A stretch of DNA of 64,000 nt from Kineosporia mesophila (lineage in GTDB: Bacteria; Actinomycetota; Actinomycetes; Actinomycetales; Kineosporiaceae): positions 1 to 64,000 of the forward strand of contig NZ_JAJOMA010000017.1 of NCBI RefSeq assembly GCF_021129235.1. The letters run 5' to 3'. The position numbers and the translations under genes are program-made. Under the pieces are notes generated by a model. The model was not told where the DNA came from and ran no database searches. It worked only from the letters and a program-made list of their open reading frames with translations. Every line of letters begins with the position of its first letter. Positions within the stretch are counted from its first letter, which is position 1. Below, piece by piece: positions 51,399 to 59,734 of the stretch.

Positions 51399-52078
51399 GC
51401 GAGGTGCGCCTCGTAGGCGGCGACGACCGGGGCGGGGTCGCCGATCGCGGCGATCGTCCCGTCCTGGATGAAGACCACCTGGTCACAGCGCTTCGCCAGG
51501 TCGAGGTCGTGGGTCACCAGCAGCAGCCGGTGCGAGCCCTTCCCGAGAAGGTGACCGGTGACCCGGCGGGCGTTGCGGGCGTCCAGGTACGCGGTGGGCT
51601 CGTCGGCAATCACCAGGTCGGGCTCCCGCACGAAAGCTCCGCACAGGGCGAGCAGCTGTTTCTGCCCGCCCGAGAGGTCGTGGGCCGAACGGTCGGCGAT
51701 CCCGTCCAGGCCGAACCGCTCCAGCGCGGCCCGGACCCGACGCCGTTTCTCCTCCCGCGGAAGCTTGTCCGAGCGCAGGGAGAACGCGACGTCCTCGGCG
51801 ACGGTCGGCATGATGATCTGCGCGTCGGGGTTGCTGAACACCATGGCCACCCGGCGCCGGAGCCGGGCCGCGTCCCGCGCCGGGTCCAGACCCAGCACGC
51901 GAACCGTGCCGCGGGTGGCCGGGGTGAGCCCGCCGACGATCCGGGCGAACGTGGACTTACCCGAACCGTTCTCGCCGATGACAGCGATCGTGCGGGCGTC
52001 CAGCGCACAGGTGACGTCGCGCAGCACCACCACGTCCCCCCACCGCACGCTGACCTCGTCCAGAAGCAACGCACTCAC
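51392..52078 (-). CDS. bioM: ECF transporter ATP-binding protein BioM
   Basis: 228 residues. Walker A GENGSGKST near 35-43, Q-loop SNPDAQIIMPTVAEDVAF (typical of EcfA-type ATPases), signature LSGGQKQLLA, Walker B LVIADEPTAYLD. Energises biotin uptake with BioN and BioY. Starts within the last codon of the thiolase gene (four-base overlap). Confidence 0.92.
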   Translation of the reverse strand: MSALLLDEVSVRWGDVVVLRDVTCALDARTIAVIGENGSGKSTFARIVGGLTPATRGTVRVLGLDPARDAARLRRRVAMVFSNPDAQIIMPTVAEDVAFSLRSDKLPREEKRRRVRAALERFGLDGIADRSAHDLSGGQKQLLALCGAFVREPDLVIADEPTAYLDARNARRVTGHLLGKGSHRLLLVTHDLDLAKRCDQVVFIQDGTIAAIGDPAPVVAAYEAHLAC

Positions 52079-53217
52079 CGGACCACCTCGACGACCGCCG
52101 CGACCCCCATACCGCCACCGACGGACGCGGCCGCCACCCCGAGCGTTCCCGCCGGGGCACCCGCGCGGACCAGACGGCTGAACAGCCGGACCAGGCTGAC
52201 CGCACCGCTGGCACCCCAGGGGTGACCCAGCGCGAGAGCGCCACCGTCGGCGCAGACCCGGGGATCGTCGTCCTCCAATCCCAGCCGGGAGAGGACGGCG
52301 AGAGACTGCGCCGCAAAGGCTTCCACGATCTCAAAGGCGGCGACGCCGGCGATCGACGCACCGGCGCTCGCGAGCGCGGCCTGTACGGCCGGGGCGGCGC
52401 CGATGCCGGGAAGGGCCGGGTCGCAGCCGACCACGGCCTGCCCCCGCACCACGAGACCGGGTGCCCGGCCTCGCATCGGTCGAGGGATCACGGCGACCAC
52501 CGCCGCGCCGTCACTGATCCGGGTCGAGGTTCCCGCCGTGACCGTGCCCTCCGGGAATTGAGGACGCAGTCGGGCCAGCAGGCGTTCGTCCCACCTGATC
52601 GAGTCGTCGGCGAATACACCACTCAAAGTTACGATTTCGTGGTCGAAGCGGCCGGCGTCGTGGGCTGCGCGGGCTCGCCGGTGACTGCGGGCGGCGTGGG
52701 CGTCCTGGCGTTCGCGGGTGATCCCGTCGGCGTGGGCCAGGGCCTGGGCGGCCTCCAGCATGTCCGGGTCCGGCCAGCCGGAAGGTGCGAAGGGCGCTCG
52801 CTCGTAGATCTTTCCGCCGATCGACCGGGTCGGTGCGGTCGAGGCGCTCTCGACCCCACCGGCCAGGCGCGGACGGTCGTCGCCCGCCTGGATGGCCCGG
52901 ACCGCGTCGAGGACGGCGGCCAGGCCACTGCCGCACTGCCGGTCGATGGTCGCACCCGGCACGTCCACGCCGAGCCCGGCCGCGAGCGCGGCGATCCGGG
53001 CCGGATTACCCCCGGGTCCCCGACAGTTTCCCAGCACGACGTCGGCCGGGACGAGGGTGGAACCGATGGCGGCCTCCGCGTCGGACAGCGCGCGGCGCAG
53101 GACGGGTGCGGCCAGGTCTTCGAGGCCGAGCCGGGCGAAGGCCCGGCTGCGGGTGGCGATCGGGGTGCGCCGGGCACTGACGATGACCACATCAGGGGTC
53201 CGTACCCGGTCAGGCAA
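52075..53217 (-). CDS. Thiolase-family protein in the biotin operon (YhfS-like)
   Basis: 380 residues from TTG 53217 (GAGGTG seven bases upstream; GTG 53232 also possible). Nucleophile C95 in TIDRQCGSG and the histidine in GGALALGHPWGASG are present. The second catalytic cysteine (CIGGG in true thiolases) is serine in AAASVGGGMG, and NEAFA reads VEAFA. Ordinary acetyl-CoA acetyltransferase activity is therefore doubtful. In Bacillus the yhfU-yhfT-yhfS operon likewise joins a BioY, an acyl-CoA ligase and a thiolase homologue, so a role in supplying or recycling a biotin precursor such as pimeloyl-CoA is plausible. Confidence 0.8.
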   Translation of the reverse strand: MPDRVRTPDVVIVSARRTPIATRSRAFARLGLEDLAAPVLRRALSDAEAAIGSTLVPADVVLGNCRGPGGNPARIAALAAGLGVDVPGATIDRQCGSGLAAVLDAVRAIQAGDDRPRLAGGVESASTAPTRSIGGKIYERAPFAPSGWPDPDMLEAAQALAHADGITRERQDAHAARSHRRARAAHDAGRFDHEIVTLSGVFADDSIRWDERLLARLRPQFPEGTVTAGTSTRISDGAAVVAVIPRPMRGRAPGLVVRGQAVVGCDPALPGIGAAPAVQAALASAGASIAGVAAFEIVEAFAAQSLAVLSRLGLEDDDPRVCADGGALALGHPWGASGAVSLVRLFSRLVRAGAPAGTLGVAAASVGGGMGVAAVVEVVR

Positions 53218-54295
53218 GACGAGGCACCTCACCGGTGAGGGCCCGGCGCCGGGCCTCGGCGCGGGCGGGTTTTCCGGAGGCCGTGCGGGGCAGTTCCCCC
53301 ACGAACCAGACGCGCGGACGATGAGCGGTGGCGAGCCCGGCCTCCACCGTGGTGCGCAGACGGCCGGCGGTCAGGGCCGGGCCGTCCGGTTCGACCAGGG
53401 CCGCGACGATCTCACCGATCCCCGGTGCCGGGATGCCGAAGACCACCGCGTCGCGGACCCCGGCGATCGTCCTCACCTGGGTTTCCACCTCGTCGGGGAC
53501 GACGGTGGCCGAGGCGGTGAGGATGGCGCTGTCCGCGCGTCCGTGCAGCGTGAGCACGCCCTGGTCGAGGGACGCGAGATCGCCGACGGTGCTCCTGGCC
53601 CCGTCCGTACGCAGGGGGCCCGTCCCGCCCAGGTAGCCGAGCGCCGCGTACGGCGTGCGCACCCACAGTTCGCCGTCGCGCACGTCCAGGTCCACCCCGG
53701 GGAACGCCCGCAGTCCCGTTCCGTCGTCGAGGGCGACGAACGACAGTTCGGCCGCCCCGTAGTACGAAATGACCCGGATTCCGCGTGCTTCGGCGGCGGT
53801 CCGCAGGGACGGGTCGAGGTGGGAACCGCCCACGAGGGCGACGCGGAGCCGGGGGTGGGTGTCGAGGACGGTACGCAGGGCGTGCGGTGTTCCGTGGAAC
53901 GAGGTGGCGTCCTGACTGTCGGCCACGGGCGCCGGGCCGCCGTCGAGAGCGTGGGCCAGTGAGAACAGCGTCAGGGACGAGGCCGGTGGCGCCGGGAGCA
54001 GAACCGGGCCGGTGAGGATCGTCGAGATCGCGGCGAAGGAACGCTGCCACGACGCCGCGGTGCGCAGGACGATGCGCGGTCTCCCACTGGTACCGGACGT
54101 CAGGGTCGCCCAGGCCGCTTCGCCGGGCACCGGGGCGCCGGCCACCAGGTCATGCACCGCCGACCAGTGCGCCGACGGCCAGCGCTCGTCCCCGACCAGC
54201 GGGACGTCTCCCCGGCGGCGCACCTCGCGCAGCCGGTCGAGCAGGTCGAGCAGGTCGCCGGGGAAACCCCGCAGCACGACGATCCGGGACGTCAT
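53210..54295 (-). CDS. Short AMP-dependent acyl-CoA ligase in the biotin operon (YhfT-like)
   Basis: 361 residues, about 150 shorter than usual acyl-CoA synthetases; the N-terminal subdomain before the phosphate loop is reduced. Present are TLTSGTSGRPR (A3), YYGAAELSF (A5), STVGDLASLD and LHGRADSAI (A7/A8), and the catalytic lysine in PRTASGKPARAE (A10). ATG 54295 uses the last base of the bioY stop (TGATG). Likely activates a carboxylic acid, possibly pimelate, to its CoA ester; the BioY neighbour is the basis for that guess. Confidence 0.82.
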   Translation of the reverse strand: MTSRIVVLRGFPGDLLDLLDRLREVRRRGDVPLVGDERWPSAHWSAVHDLVAGAPVPGEAAWATLTSGTSGRPRIVLRTAASWQRSFAAISTILTGPVLLPAPPASSLTLFSLAHALDGGPAPVADSQDATSFHGTPHALRTVLDTHPRLRVALVGGSHLDPSLRTAAEARGIRVISYYGAAELSFVALDDGTGLRAFPGVDLDVRDGELWVRTPYAALGYLGGTGPLRTDGARSTVGDLASLDQGVLTLHGRADSAILTASATVVPDEVETQVRTIAGVRDAVVFGIPAPGIGEIVAALVEPDGPALTAGRLRTTVEAGLATAHRPRVWFVGELPRTASGKPARAEARRRALTGEVPRLA

Positions 54296-54918
54296 CACGT
54301 CGCTTCCGGGCGGGAGACCTCGCGCTGCCGGGACGAGCCCCAGGTGCGGCGGAACGCGCGGGGGTAGGCCCGCAGCAGGGTGCCGACGGTGGTGGTCGCG
54401 ATCGCCGCCTTGATCAGGTCGCCGGGGATGAACGCGAGACTGAGGACGACGGTGTGCCCCAGCGGCAGTCGGGTCACCAGGCTCTGGACGGGGATCCCGA
54501 TCGCGTAGACCACGAGGATCCCGCCGATCAGGAGGCCGAGCGCCGTCCGGGCCAGCGTGGGCCGGCGGGACGTGGAATGCACGACGAGCCCGGTGACGAA
54601 CGCCCCGGCGACCCACCCGAAGAGGTAGCCCGCGGACGGCCCGGTGAACACCCCGATGCCGCCCCGACCGCCGGCCAGCAGCGGGAGCCCGGCCGCGACG
54701 AGGACGAGCAGGACGATCATCGCCAGGGCGCCGAGCCGGGGACCGAGGATCGCCCCCGCCAGCATGACCCCGAGGGTCTGTGCGGTGATGGGTACCCCGC
54801 CGAACGCGCTGAAGCTGCCCGGCAGCCCGAGCGCCACCGTCAGCGCCGCGAAGACCGCCACGCGCGCCAGATCCGTCGCATCGATCGGCCTGACCGTTGA
54901 ACCGTGCCCTTTTGCCAT
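54295..54918 (-). CDS. bioY: Biotin transporter BioY (ECF S component)
   Basis: 207 residues from ATG 54918 (GGAGG eight bases upstream). Six membrane helices; BioY marks include FGGVPITAQTLGVMLAGAILGPRLGALAMIVLL, FTGPSAGYLFGWVAGAFVTGL and PGDLIKAAIA. Binds biotin from outside and passes it in with BioM/BioN. First gene of a five-gene operon with every junction overlapping. Two BioQ-like operators lie 14-41 bp upstream. Confidence 0.92.
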   Translation of the reverse strand: MAKGHGSTVRPIDATDLARVAVFAALTVALGLPGSFSAFGGVPITAQTLGVMLAGAILGPRLGALAMIVLLVLVAAGLPLLAGGRGGIGVFTGPSAGYLFGWVAGAFVTGLVVHSTSRRPTLARTALGLLIGGILVVYAIGIPVQSLVTRLPLGHTVVLSLAFIPGDLIKAAIATTTVGTLLRAYPRAFRRTWGSSRQREVSRPEAT

Positions 54919-54931
54919 CGCCTCGCCCTCC

Positions 54932-54959
54932 TGAACGGCGTTCACCTGAACAGCGTTCA
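54932..54959. promoter_or_regulatory. Twin BioQ-like operators
   Basis: TGAACGGCGTTCA (54932-54944) and TGAACAGCGTTCA (54947-54959) are perfect 5-3-5 palindromes repeated every 15 bp between bioY and a divergent TetR gene. The form matches the TGAAC-N3-GTTAC site published for the actinobacterial biotin repressor BioQ. Confidence 0.85.
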
Positions 54960-54975
54960 TGACCATAATGGGCCG

Positions 54976-55602
54976 ATGACCGGTTCGGGAAGCCCACCCA
55001 GACGAACACGGGACGACGTGGCCGACATGGCCCTGTACCTGCTGGACGAGCGCGGGCTGCCCGACCTGACGATGCGTCACCTGGCCACTGCCCTCGGCGT
55101 TCAGCCCAGCGCCCTGTACTGGCACTTCCCGAACAAGCAGGCTCTCCTAGCCGCGGTCAGCGAACGGATCCTCGCGCCGGTGGGCGAGGTCACGGTCGAG
55201 AACCTGTCCGTGCCCGCGGCCGTGCTCGTGGTGGGCGCCCGGATGCACGCGAGCCTGCTCGCCCACCGGGACGCCTCCGAACTGGTGTCGAGCTCACTGG
55301 CCCTCGGGCTCGTGGACTCCCCCGTGCGTCTTCCGCTACTGACCGTCGGGCGCGCCCAGGGCGTGCCCGACACCCTGTCCGAGGTGGCGGCCGAGGCGGT
55401 CATGCACTTCGTCGTCGGCTTCACGTTCCACGAACAGCAGCGCCTCGTCGCGGATGCGCTCGGGCTGCTGGAGACCGACGAAATCTCAAGCGGCCATGAC
55501 ACCTTCACCGACGCGCTGACGATGATTGCCCAAGGCCTCGCGGCGTCCCTGGACCGGCACCAGGGCCCGCCCGCCCCAACGGGAGAAAGCCAGGCTCCCT
55601 AG
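54976..55602 (+). CDS. bioQ: TetR-family biotin regulator, BioQ-like
   Basis: 208 residues from ATG 54976. HTH: RRTRDDVADMALYLLDERGLPDLTMRHLATALGVQPSALYWHFPNKQALLAAV, as in BioQ and TetR_C-type regulators. Divergent from bioY with two BioQ-type palindromes in between. BioQ does not bind biotin directly in characterised relatives but represses biotin genes. The symbol rests on operator and context. Confidence 0.78.
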   Translation: MTGSGSPPRRTRDDVADMALYLLDERGLPDLTMRHLATALGVQPSALYWHFPNKQALLAAVSERILAPVGEVTVENLSVPAAVLVVGARMHASLLAHRDASELVSSSLALGLVDSPVRLPLLTVGRAQGVPDTLSEVAAEAVMHFVVGFTFHEQQRLVADALGLLETDEISSGHDTFTDALTMIAQGLAASLDRHQGPPAPTGESQAP

Positions 55603-55623
55603 CCGGCTCGGGTTGCCCACGCC

Positions 55624-56352
55624 TCAGCCGAGCTGGTCGGCGGGACGCAGGAGCACCTCGTTGATCACCAGGTGCCGCGGGCGGGCCAGGACGAAGGCGA
55701 TGATCTCGGCGACCTCCGCCGGGCTGACCCTGGCCACGTCGTACATCTGCTGCACCGCGTCGCGGGTGGCATCGTGCGTGATGTGGCCGGGCAGCTCGGT
55801 GTCCACCACGCCCGGCTCGATCAGGGTGACGCGCACGTCCGGCAGGACCTCCTGACGCAGCGACTCCGACCAGCCGTTCAGTCCCCACTTGGTGGCGGCG
55901 TAGACGCCGTTACCGGCCCGGGCCGTGCGCCCGGCTACCGAGGAGATGTTGACGATGTCACCGCCGCCGTCCTTGAGCTGGTCCAGGAAGACCTCGGTGG
56001 TCGTGATGGTGCCGAGCAGGTTGCTCTCGATCATCCGGCGGTAGTCCTCGCGCTGGTCCGACGAGAACGGCCCGAGCAGCATGATTCCGGCGTTGTTGAC
56101 CAGCACGTCGGCGGGGCCGAGTTCGCGGGCTATCTGCTGCGCCGCGGCCAGGAGCGAGTCCCGGTCGGTGACATCGGCCTGGACCGCGAGCGCACCCTCC
56201 CCCAGCTCGGCGGCGAGGGCCTCGATCCGGTCGGCCCGGCGGGCCAGCAGCGCCACCTGGTAGCCCTCGGCGACCAGAGCGCGGGCGGTGGCCGCGCCGA
56301 TCCCGGAGGAGGCGCCGGTGATGACTGCGACGCGAGCGTTCTTGATACTCAT
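55624..56352 (-). CDS. SDR-family NAD(P)-dependent oxidoreductase
   Basis: 242 residues from ATG 56352 (GAAGG upstream). Classical SDR: VITGASSGIGAATARAL (TGxxxGIG), NNAG in VLVNNAGIM, catalytic Ser in NISSVAGR, Y-x3-K in YAATKWG. Close to the YdfG/serine 3-dehydrogenase-like actinobacterial SDRs; substrate unknown. Downstream of the flavodoxin relic on the same strand, an arrangement frequent behind MmyB-type regulators. Confidence 0.92.
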   Translation of the reverse strand: MSIKNARVAVITGASSGIGAATARALVAEGYQVALLARRADRIEALAAELGEGALAVQADVTDRDSLLAAAQQIARELGPADVLVNNAGIMLLGPFSSDQREDYRRMIESNLLGTITTTEVFLDQLKDGGGDIVNISSVAGRTARAGNGVYAATKWGLNGWSESLRQEVLPDVRVTLIEPGVVDTELPGHITHDATRDAVQQMYDVARVSPAEVAEIIAFVLARPRHLVINEVLLRPADQLG

Positions 56353-56389
56353 GATGTTTCCTTCAGTGGTTGTCATGGTTTGTCGGCCA

Positions 56390-56912
56390 TTAGTTGAGTC
56401 CAGCTGCGGTGAGCCAGACTTCGAGTTCTTCGGCCGCGTCGGACACGGTCTTTCCGCGGACGGCCAGGCCCTCCCCCACCTCAGCGCCCGGCAGTGCCTT
56501 GCGGTGGTCGGCGTCGACCCCGCTCATCCCGCTCACCGCGTAGGTGACGAACGGCAGGACGGTCTTGCCGGCGTTCTCGATGAAGGTCCGCATGATCATG
56601 GGCGCCTGGGTCTCCACACCGGACTGCCGATCAGCACTGTGTCGTACCCGCTGAGGTCCGGGAGCGGTTCGGCGATCCCCGGCCGGGCGTCGTCCTCCTG
56701 CTCTTGTGAATTGCGCTGCACCGTGGGTTCGTACGCTTCGGGGTAGGGTCGGCCGCCTCGATCCGGTAGACGTCGCACTCGATGCGTTCGGTGATCATGT
56801 CGGCACGAACCTCGGTGTTCCCCACCTCCAGAACCCTTCTGCCTTCGTTGAAGTAGTTCTCACCGGTCCGGGAGAAGTACACGAGCAGGACGCCGGAGAG
56901 GCCGCTGCTCAC
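56390..56912 (-). pseudogene. Flavodoxin relic with two frameshifts
   Basis: Three frames in succession carry one flavodoxin: LLVYFSRTGENYFNEGRR and ECDVYRIEAADP; then YPEAYEPTVQRNSQEQ...LSGYDTVLIGSPVW; then APMIMRTFIENAGKTVLPFVTYAVSG...GEGLAVRGKTV to the stop at 56390. The first break fits loss of one C in the ADP-YPE junction near 56765, the second a single-base change after GSPVW near 56620. Start would be GTG 56912. FMN-binding loop and hydrophobic core are otherwise well kept, so decay is recent or the breaks are sequence errors. Confidence 0.8.
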
Positions 56913-56996
56913 CGCGGCGCCGCCGATTCGTCGCTGATTCGTCGCTGCCACCAGGGAACGCCCCTTCGCCGGCCCGTACCAGTGACGCCTTTCCCC

Positions 56997-57018
56997 GGTA
57001 ATGCCAGACCCTCCCTGG
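56997..57018 (+). promoter_or_regulatory. MmyB-type promoter motif upstream of XRE relic
   Basis: GGTAATGCCAGACCCTCCC then TGG, 30 bp before the ATG at 57048. Shares 18 of 22 positions with the 48416 arm. It lies between the flavodoxin relic and an XRE gene start. Confidence 0.6.
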
Positions 57019-57047
57019 CTCCTCACCCAGCACCTGACGTCGGTGAC

Positions 57048-57416
57048 ATGGACAAGCAGGTCGAGGTCCGCACCTTCCTCACCACCCGCCGCGAGCGGTT
57101 GACCCCGGACCAGGCCGGGGTACAGATGCACAGCGGCGGGCGGCGCGTCCAAGGACTGCGCCGTGCGGGACCTGGTGGCGGCCCGGAGAACGGCTGGTTC
57201 CGGCGGGCCGAGCAGGCCGGCCGGGGCCGGATCCAGGTGGCCGGCCGGGAACGCGACGTGCTGTTCCAGACCCCGCCCGACCAGGTGCACGAAGGGCTCG
57301 ATGCCACCCTGCACGCCAAGTACGACCACTACGGGCCCGGCCCGGTCGGCGCGATCACCGGCCCGCAGGCCCGACCCGGCACCCTGCGCGTGGTCCCGCT
57401 GGACGCCGGCGGCTGA
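57048..57416 (+). pseudogene. Chimeric relic: XRE regulator N-terminus fused to DUF2255 C-terminus
   Basis: An open frame of 122 codons. Residues 1-38 (VEVRTFLTTRRERLTPDQAG, GGRRVQGLRR) are the start of an MmyB-type XRE regulator, but the recognition helices are missing. From about residue 42 (GPENGWFRRAEQAGRGRIQVAGRERDV, AKYDHYGPGPVGAITGPQAR, TLRVVP) it is the back half of a DUF2255 protein. Best explained by a deletion joining two neighbouring genes. May still be translated, but neither domain is whole. Confidence 0.65.
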
Positions 57417-57477
57417 TGCGGCGAGCACCGACCACGAGACCACGACCCGGACCGAGGTCGGGCAGGCCTACCGGACG

Positions 57478-57859
57478 ATGTACCGCAGCAGGCTCGACCG
57501 GGACAGCGACCTGCTCCACGGCCTGCCCGATCCCGGTCACACGCTCACCCACATGACCTGCTACCGGTCATCGCGCACCGAGTGGCTGCAACAGATCGGT
57601 TCCGGCGAGACGAGGTACCTCTCGGCGCGACCGGTGAGCGTTGCGGTGGAGGTCGCCGACGGTGAGGCGACCGTCGTCGATCAGGCCGTCGTCGACACCA
57701 CCCGTCCGGGGCTGCCGGGGCACCTGGAATCTGCTGACGGTCGTCGATCGGATGGGCCTGGGTGACCCGGCCGAGCCCCGGAACAAGCGGATGGAAGCAC
57801 GCAATCAGCAGCTCTGCGTCATGTTTCAGATCAGTCACCGGATCACCGGCAAGCGCTGA
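57478..57859 (+). pseudogene. DUF4440/SnoaL-like (NTF2 fold) relic with frameshift
   Basis: Frame one from about 57445 encodes YRTMYRSRLDRDSDLLHGLPDPGHTLTHMTCY, TEWLQQIGSGETRYLS and VAVEVADGEATVVDQAVVDT, a typical NTF2-like DUF4440 start, then shifts near 57700 to a second frame with RGTWNLLTVVDR and ends at 57859. No in-frame start precedes the first ATG at 57478. Completes a row of three decayed genes. Confidence 0.6.
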
Positions 57860-57868
57860 GACAGGGCC

Positions 57869-58771
57869 TCAGGAACTGGAATTGTCGCCCACATGCCACA
57901 TTTCGTAGTTCCCGCACTCGGCCGTGATCCCGGCCGTCGCCCGGGCCGCGGCGAGGAAATCGCCGGCCACCGACGAGGTGCCCGACGCCGCCACCGCGAG
58001 GCAGACCTGGTCGGGCGCCAGATCTGCGACCGGAACGTAACTGATCTCCGGATGGGAGTAGAACACCGTTGCCGAACGGGCCAGGAACGAGATGCCCCGG
58101 CCGGCCGCGACGTGCTCGAGCGTCTCGTCCACCCCACGCACGCGGTACCCGGCGTCGGGGTGCGGGAGCCGGGTCGGCTGCGTGCCGGCGTCCGCCGGCC
58201 ACAGCAGCGGCTCGCCCGCCAGGTCGGCCTCGGTGATCTGCTCCTTGCCGGCCAGTCGGTGGCCGGCGGGCAGCACCGCCACCCGCGGCTCGACGTACAG
58301 CGGGGTGACGCGCAGGCCGGCCTCGTCGATGGGCAGGCGCACGTAGGCGATGTCGATGCGACCGTCGAGCAGCATCGCGGCCTGGTCGTCCGCTTCGATC
58401 CGCTGCATGTCCACGGTCACGCCCGGGTGCCCGGCGGCGAACTGGCGGACCGCCGGGGTGATGGTGATGCCCGCGCGGAAGCCGACCATGAGCCGCCGGC
58501 CGCTGCGCGCGGCCGCGGTCACCCGGCGGCGGATCGCCTGGGTGGAGGCCAGCAGCGGGCCGGCATCGGTCAGCAACTGGCGGCCGGCGTCGGTCAGCGC
58601 CACGCCGTGACTGTCGCGGGTCAGCAGCGGGGTGCCGAGATCTTGTTCCAGTGCGCGGATCTGCCGGCTGAGCACCGGTTGCGCGATGTGCAGCTCCTCG
58701 GCGGCGCGGCCGAAGTGCAGGGTCTGCGCGACGGCGACGAAGTAACGCAGCTTGCGCAGGTCCAGATCCAT
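57869..58771 (-). CDS. LysR-family transcriptional regulator
   Basis: 300 residues from ATG 58771 (GGGAGG four bases upstream). HTH LDLRKLRYFVAVAQTLHFGRAAEELHIAQPVLSRQIRALEQDLGTPLLTRDSHGVALTDAGRQL, then effector domain. Divergent from the F420-reductase-like gene at 58887 with 115 bp between, presumably its target. No clear T-N11-A palindrome was picked out in the gap. Confidence 0.9.
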   Translation of the reverse strand: MDLDLRKLRYFVAVAQTLHFGRAAEELHIAQPVLSRQIRALEQDLGTPLLTRDSHGVALTDAGRQLLTDAGPLLASTQAIRRRVTAAARSGRRLMVGFRAGITITPAVRQFAAGHPGVTVDMQRIEADDQAAMLLDGRIDIAYVRLPIDEAGLRVTPLYVEPRVAVLPAGHRLAGKEQITEADLAGEPLLWPADAGTQPTRLPHPDAGYRVRGVDETLEHVAAGRGISFLARSATVFYSHPEISYVPVADLAPDQVCLAVAASGTSSVAGDFLAAARATAGITAECGNYEMWHVGDNSSS

Positions 58772-58886
58772 GGAGCCTCCCGGTCCGGCAATGTCCTGAG
58801 GGTATCGCAACCGCTGAAAGAGGTCTTGGACACCTCCGGGGGCCGGTGGCACCGTGAATGGCGCACCCGAAACCTCAGGAGAACAC

Positions 58887-59486
58887 ATGCGCTACGCAAT
58901 TATCGGCTTCGGCAGTATCGGCCAGGCCCTCGCCAAGGCGTTCGCCCGCAGCGGCATCGAGGTGTCCGTGGCGACCACCCGCGACCCGGAGAGCATGGCC
59001 GGCACCGCGGCCGCGATCGGGCCCGAGATCGTCCCCGTCGATCTGGCTCAGGCCCTGACGGCGGACATCATCTTCCTGGCCGTGCGTTTCGAGGCACACC
59101 CGGGGGTCGCCCAGGCGCTGCCGTCCTGGACGGGAAAGACCATCGTGGATGTGACCAATGCCTACGGTGTCTCTCCCGAGCTGCTGGGAGGGAAGTCGTC
59201 GGCCCAGGTCGTTGCGCAGGCCTTCACCGGGGGAAAGGTGGTGAAGGGCTTCAACCATCTGGTCGCCGGAGTCCTGGAGCAGGATCCGGCCGTGCACGGT
59301 GGACGCCGGGTCGTGTTCCTGGCGAGCGACGACGAGGGCGCGGCAGCGCAGGTCGGTGCGCTGGCGGAAGACCTCGGATTCGCGCCAATCGAGCTCGGCG
59401 GGCTCGCGGAGGGTGGGCTGCTGGTGCAGGCGAGCGGAACCACCTGGGGTCAGCTGATCTTCAAGGATCTGGTCACGTTCGGCTGA
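58887..59486 (+). CDS. NADPH-dependent F420 reductase-like protein
   Basis: 199 residues from ATG 58887 (AGGAG five bases upstream). Rossmann start RYAIIGFGSIGQALAKAFARSGIEVSVATTRDPES, then ADIIFLAVRFEAHPGVAQALPSWTGKTIVDVTNAYGV, the F420_oxidored (Fno-like) family pattern. Could reduce F420 or simply be an NADP-binding reductase of the same family. Divergent from the LysR gene that probably regulates it. Confidence 0.87.
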   Translation: MRYAIIGFGSIGQALAKAFARSGIEVSVATTRDPESMAGTAAAIGPEIVPVDLAQALTADIIFLAVRFEAHPGVAQALPSWTGKTIVDVTNAYGVSPELLGGKSSAQVVAQAFTGGKVVKGFNHLVAGVLEQDPAVHGGRRVVFLASDDEGAAAQVGALAEDLGFAPIELGGLAEGGLLVQASGTTWGQLIFKDLVTFG

Positions 59487-59677
59487 GCGGTCCCGGGTCC
59501 ACGCATCTCCCGGCGACTCTGCCGGGGCACGTCCGTGACGCGCGGGAATGGCTTGTCCCACGGGCCGTTCCCGCACTCGGGGCAGGGCGGCACGACCTGG
59601 GCCGAACTCGCCTGCCCGTAGTAGCCGCAGAAGCAGGTGTCGGACGAGGTCTCGGACGCGGGGAGCGGATCAGCCAT
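59450..59677 (-). CDS. Small putative zinc-ribbon protein
   Basis: 75 residues. Two cysteine pairs, TCFCGYYG and PCPECGNGPW, spaced as in a zinc ribbon, then a basic tail (RQSRREMRG). ATG 59677 has GGAAG about eight bases upstream. It overlaps the 3' end of the convergent F420-reductase-like gene by 37 bp, so its last codons may be fortuitous. Not a recognised family. Confidence 0.45.
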   Translation of the reverse strand: MADPLPASETSSDTCFCGYYGQASSAQVVPPCPECGNGPWDKPFPRVTDVPRQSRREMRGPGTAQPNVTRSLKIS

Positions 59678-59734
59678 GGAGCCATCTTCCCCGAGGTATC
59701 ACCTCACGCCACTCGGTGGTACCCCGTACCGCCC

